Shown here one piece after another: positions 35,572 through 36,285 of a stretch of DNA of 36,285 nt. The notes below the pieces were generated by a model, which worked only from the letters and a program-made list of their open reading frames with translations, made no database searches and had not been told where the DNA came from. The translations under genes and the position numbers were made by a program. Origin of the DNA: an uncultured Boseongicola sp. (lineage in GTDB: Bacteria; Pseudomonadota; Alphaproteobacteria; Rhodobacterales; Rhodobacteraceae); contig CALLWO010000012.1 of the NCBI GenBank assembly GCA_938016355.1, forward strand, positions 1 to 36,285. The letters run 5' to 3'. Positions within the stretch are counted from its first letter, which is position 1, and every line of letters starts with the position of its first letter.

Positions 35572-36189
35572 TTACCAGTCGCAGTTTGCGAAGTGAATAT
35601 GGACGCTGCGTGCGCCCGGGAAATGGGCATTCAGCACATCTGCAGGGACTTCAAAAATCATAGGACCCTCCGCGGGTGCATGGATGCTAACTATTGTTGG
35701 TAAGACTTTGCGCCCATCTACGAGTGCACCCGTCGGAACGGCGACGCGATTTTCTCCTGCAGCCAAAGGAAGATCGACGCGATATGAAATCCGTCGCCCG
35801 GTTTGGCGCATAGACGTTGGAACGTGGTTTTGTTTAGACGTATTGCCGTCGGAAAGAATTTCTTCGCAAGCTTGAAGCGCATCGTCACTCAGCGTCATAA
35901 CGCGCACACGTGCCGCTGGGCGTGGGCGAATATTGCCCTTTGCTGGGGCTGCCTGAGTATAGGCCTGACTGACGATAGAGTCGTTGGCGGGCGCCTCTGC
36001 GATATTTTTGAGCAACGAATATGCATTGTTGATGAGCGAAAAGTCGTCGTTCGTGCCAACCCCCCGATCAGGATGGAGTTCGAAAGCACGCTTTTTCCAA
36101 GCGTTTCGAATCTCATCGTAGCTGGCGTTGGGGCGGACACCAAGCGCGGTTTCTGCGCTGGCACGGGCAATTTCGGCGCGTGTATTCAT
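35572..36189 (-). CDS. small J-domain protein, paralog 2
   Basis: This 205-residue protein has a J domain at about 11-65 with HPD at 39-41 (FELHPDRGVG), a linker (about 66-93) and the same C-terminal domain as its neighbour: GRRISYRVDLPLAAGENRVA, VPTGALVDGR and AHFPGA. The two share LINNAYSLLK/NINAAYSLLK after the HPD. A GTG at 36210 would add seven residues; the ATG at 36189 aligns better with the start of paralog 1. Ribosome site is weak for both. The pair looks like a tandem duplication that has diverged, leaving the J domain and C-terminal core conserved. Confidence 0.85.
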   Translation of the reverse strand: MNTRAEIARASAETALGVRPNASYDEIRNAWKKRAFELHPDRGVGTNDDFSLINNAYSLLKNIAEAPANDSIVSQAYTQAAPAKGNIRPRPAARVRVMTLSDDALQACEEILSDGNTSKQNHVPTSMRQTGRRISYRVDLPLAAGENRVAVPTGALVDGRKVLPTIVSIHAPAEGPMIFEVPADVLNAHFPGARSVHIHFANCDW

Positions 36190-36285
36190 TGGTCTGGTAC
36201 TCACAATCACTCAATAACATGCCACCGAACACTTGGCGACTTTTGTTATTAGACACGAAAAATGTGCGCTGAATTTGACGAAAAT

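Overview
The window looks like chromosomal DNA of a marine Rhodobacterales (Roseobacter-group) alphaproteobacterium with moderate GC. The evidence is the protein family set (Tpa/TauR/Xsc/Pta taurine catabolism, DUF1127 with a CCUCCUCCC-loop RNA, a long leader in front of mraZ), a VPLPA-type C-terminal sorting signal and the alphaproteobacterial order of the division/cell wall (dcw) genes. I saw no rRNA or tRNA gene, insertion sequence, integrase, phage gene or CRISPR array.

Region 1 (1-12.9 kb) is mostly housekeeping. On the minus strand lie a small lipoprotein gene, ilvD and an exported protein with a VPLPA-like anchor. On the plus strand follow a CPBP membrane protease, accD, folC, a glutamate-receptor-like channel protein with an atypical pore, sseA, a GNAT acetyltransferase and an aspartate/aromatic aminotransferase. 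A 24-base perfect palindromic terminator separates these from a minus-strand gene for a 615-residue, very acidic protein of unknown function. thiN follows.

Region 2 (12.8-21.6 kb) is a taurine/sulfoacetaldehyde module: an EamA-type transporter gene divergent from tpa, then tpa, tauR, xsc, pta and a betB-like aldehyde dehydrogenase gene. Tpa would convert taurine plus pyruvate to sulfoacetaldehyde plus alanine, Xsc would form acetyl phosphate plus sulfite, and Pta would give acetyl-CoA. TauR-type sites (CTGGACYTAA-like) are visible before xsc and, in weaker form, before tpa and tauR. No taurine uptake genes are present here.

Region 3 (21.6-22.3 kb) is a small stress-RNA locus on the minus strand: a DUF1127 gene (CcaF1-like) followed by two hairpins with CCUCCUCCC loops, the layout of the CcsR/cuckoo RNAs, and a possible RpoH-type promoter.

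Region 4 (22.3-33.7 kb) holds mrp, a roughly 630-base leader region with three pairs of MraZ-box-like repeats and an UpsM-like RNA ending in a strong terminator, and then mraZ-rsmH-ftsL-ftsI-murE-murF-mraY-(DUF6524-like)-murD. The cluster stops after murD: a Gfo/Idh oxidoreductase gene sits where ftsW would be expected.

Region 5 (34.6-36.3 kb) has two tandem paralogous genes for small J-domain proteins with a shared uncharacterised C-terminal domain.
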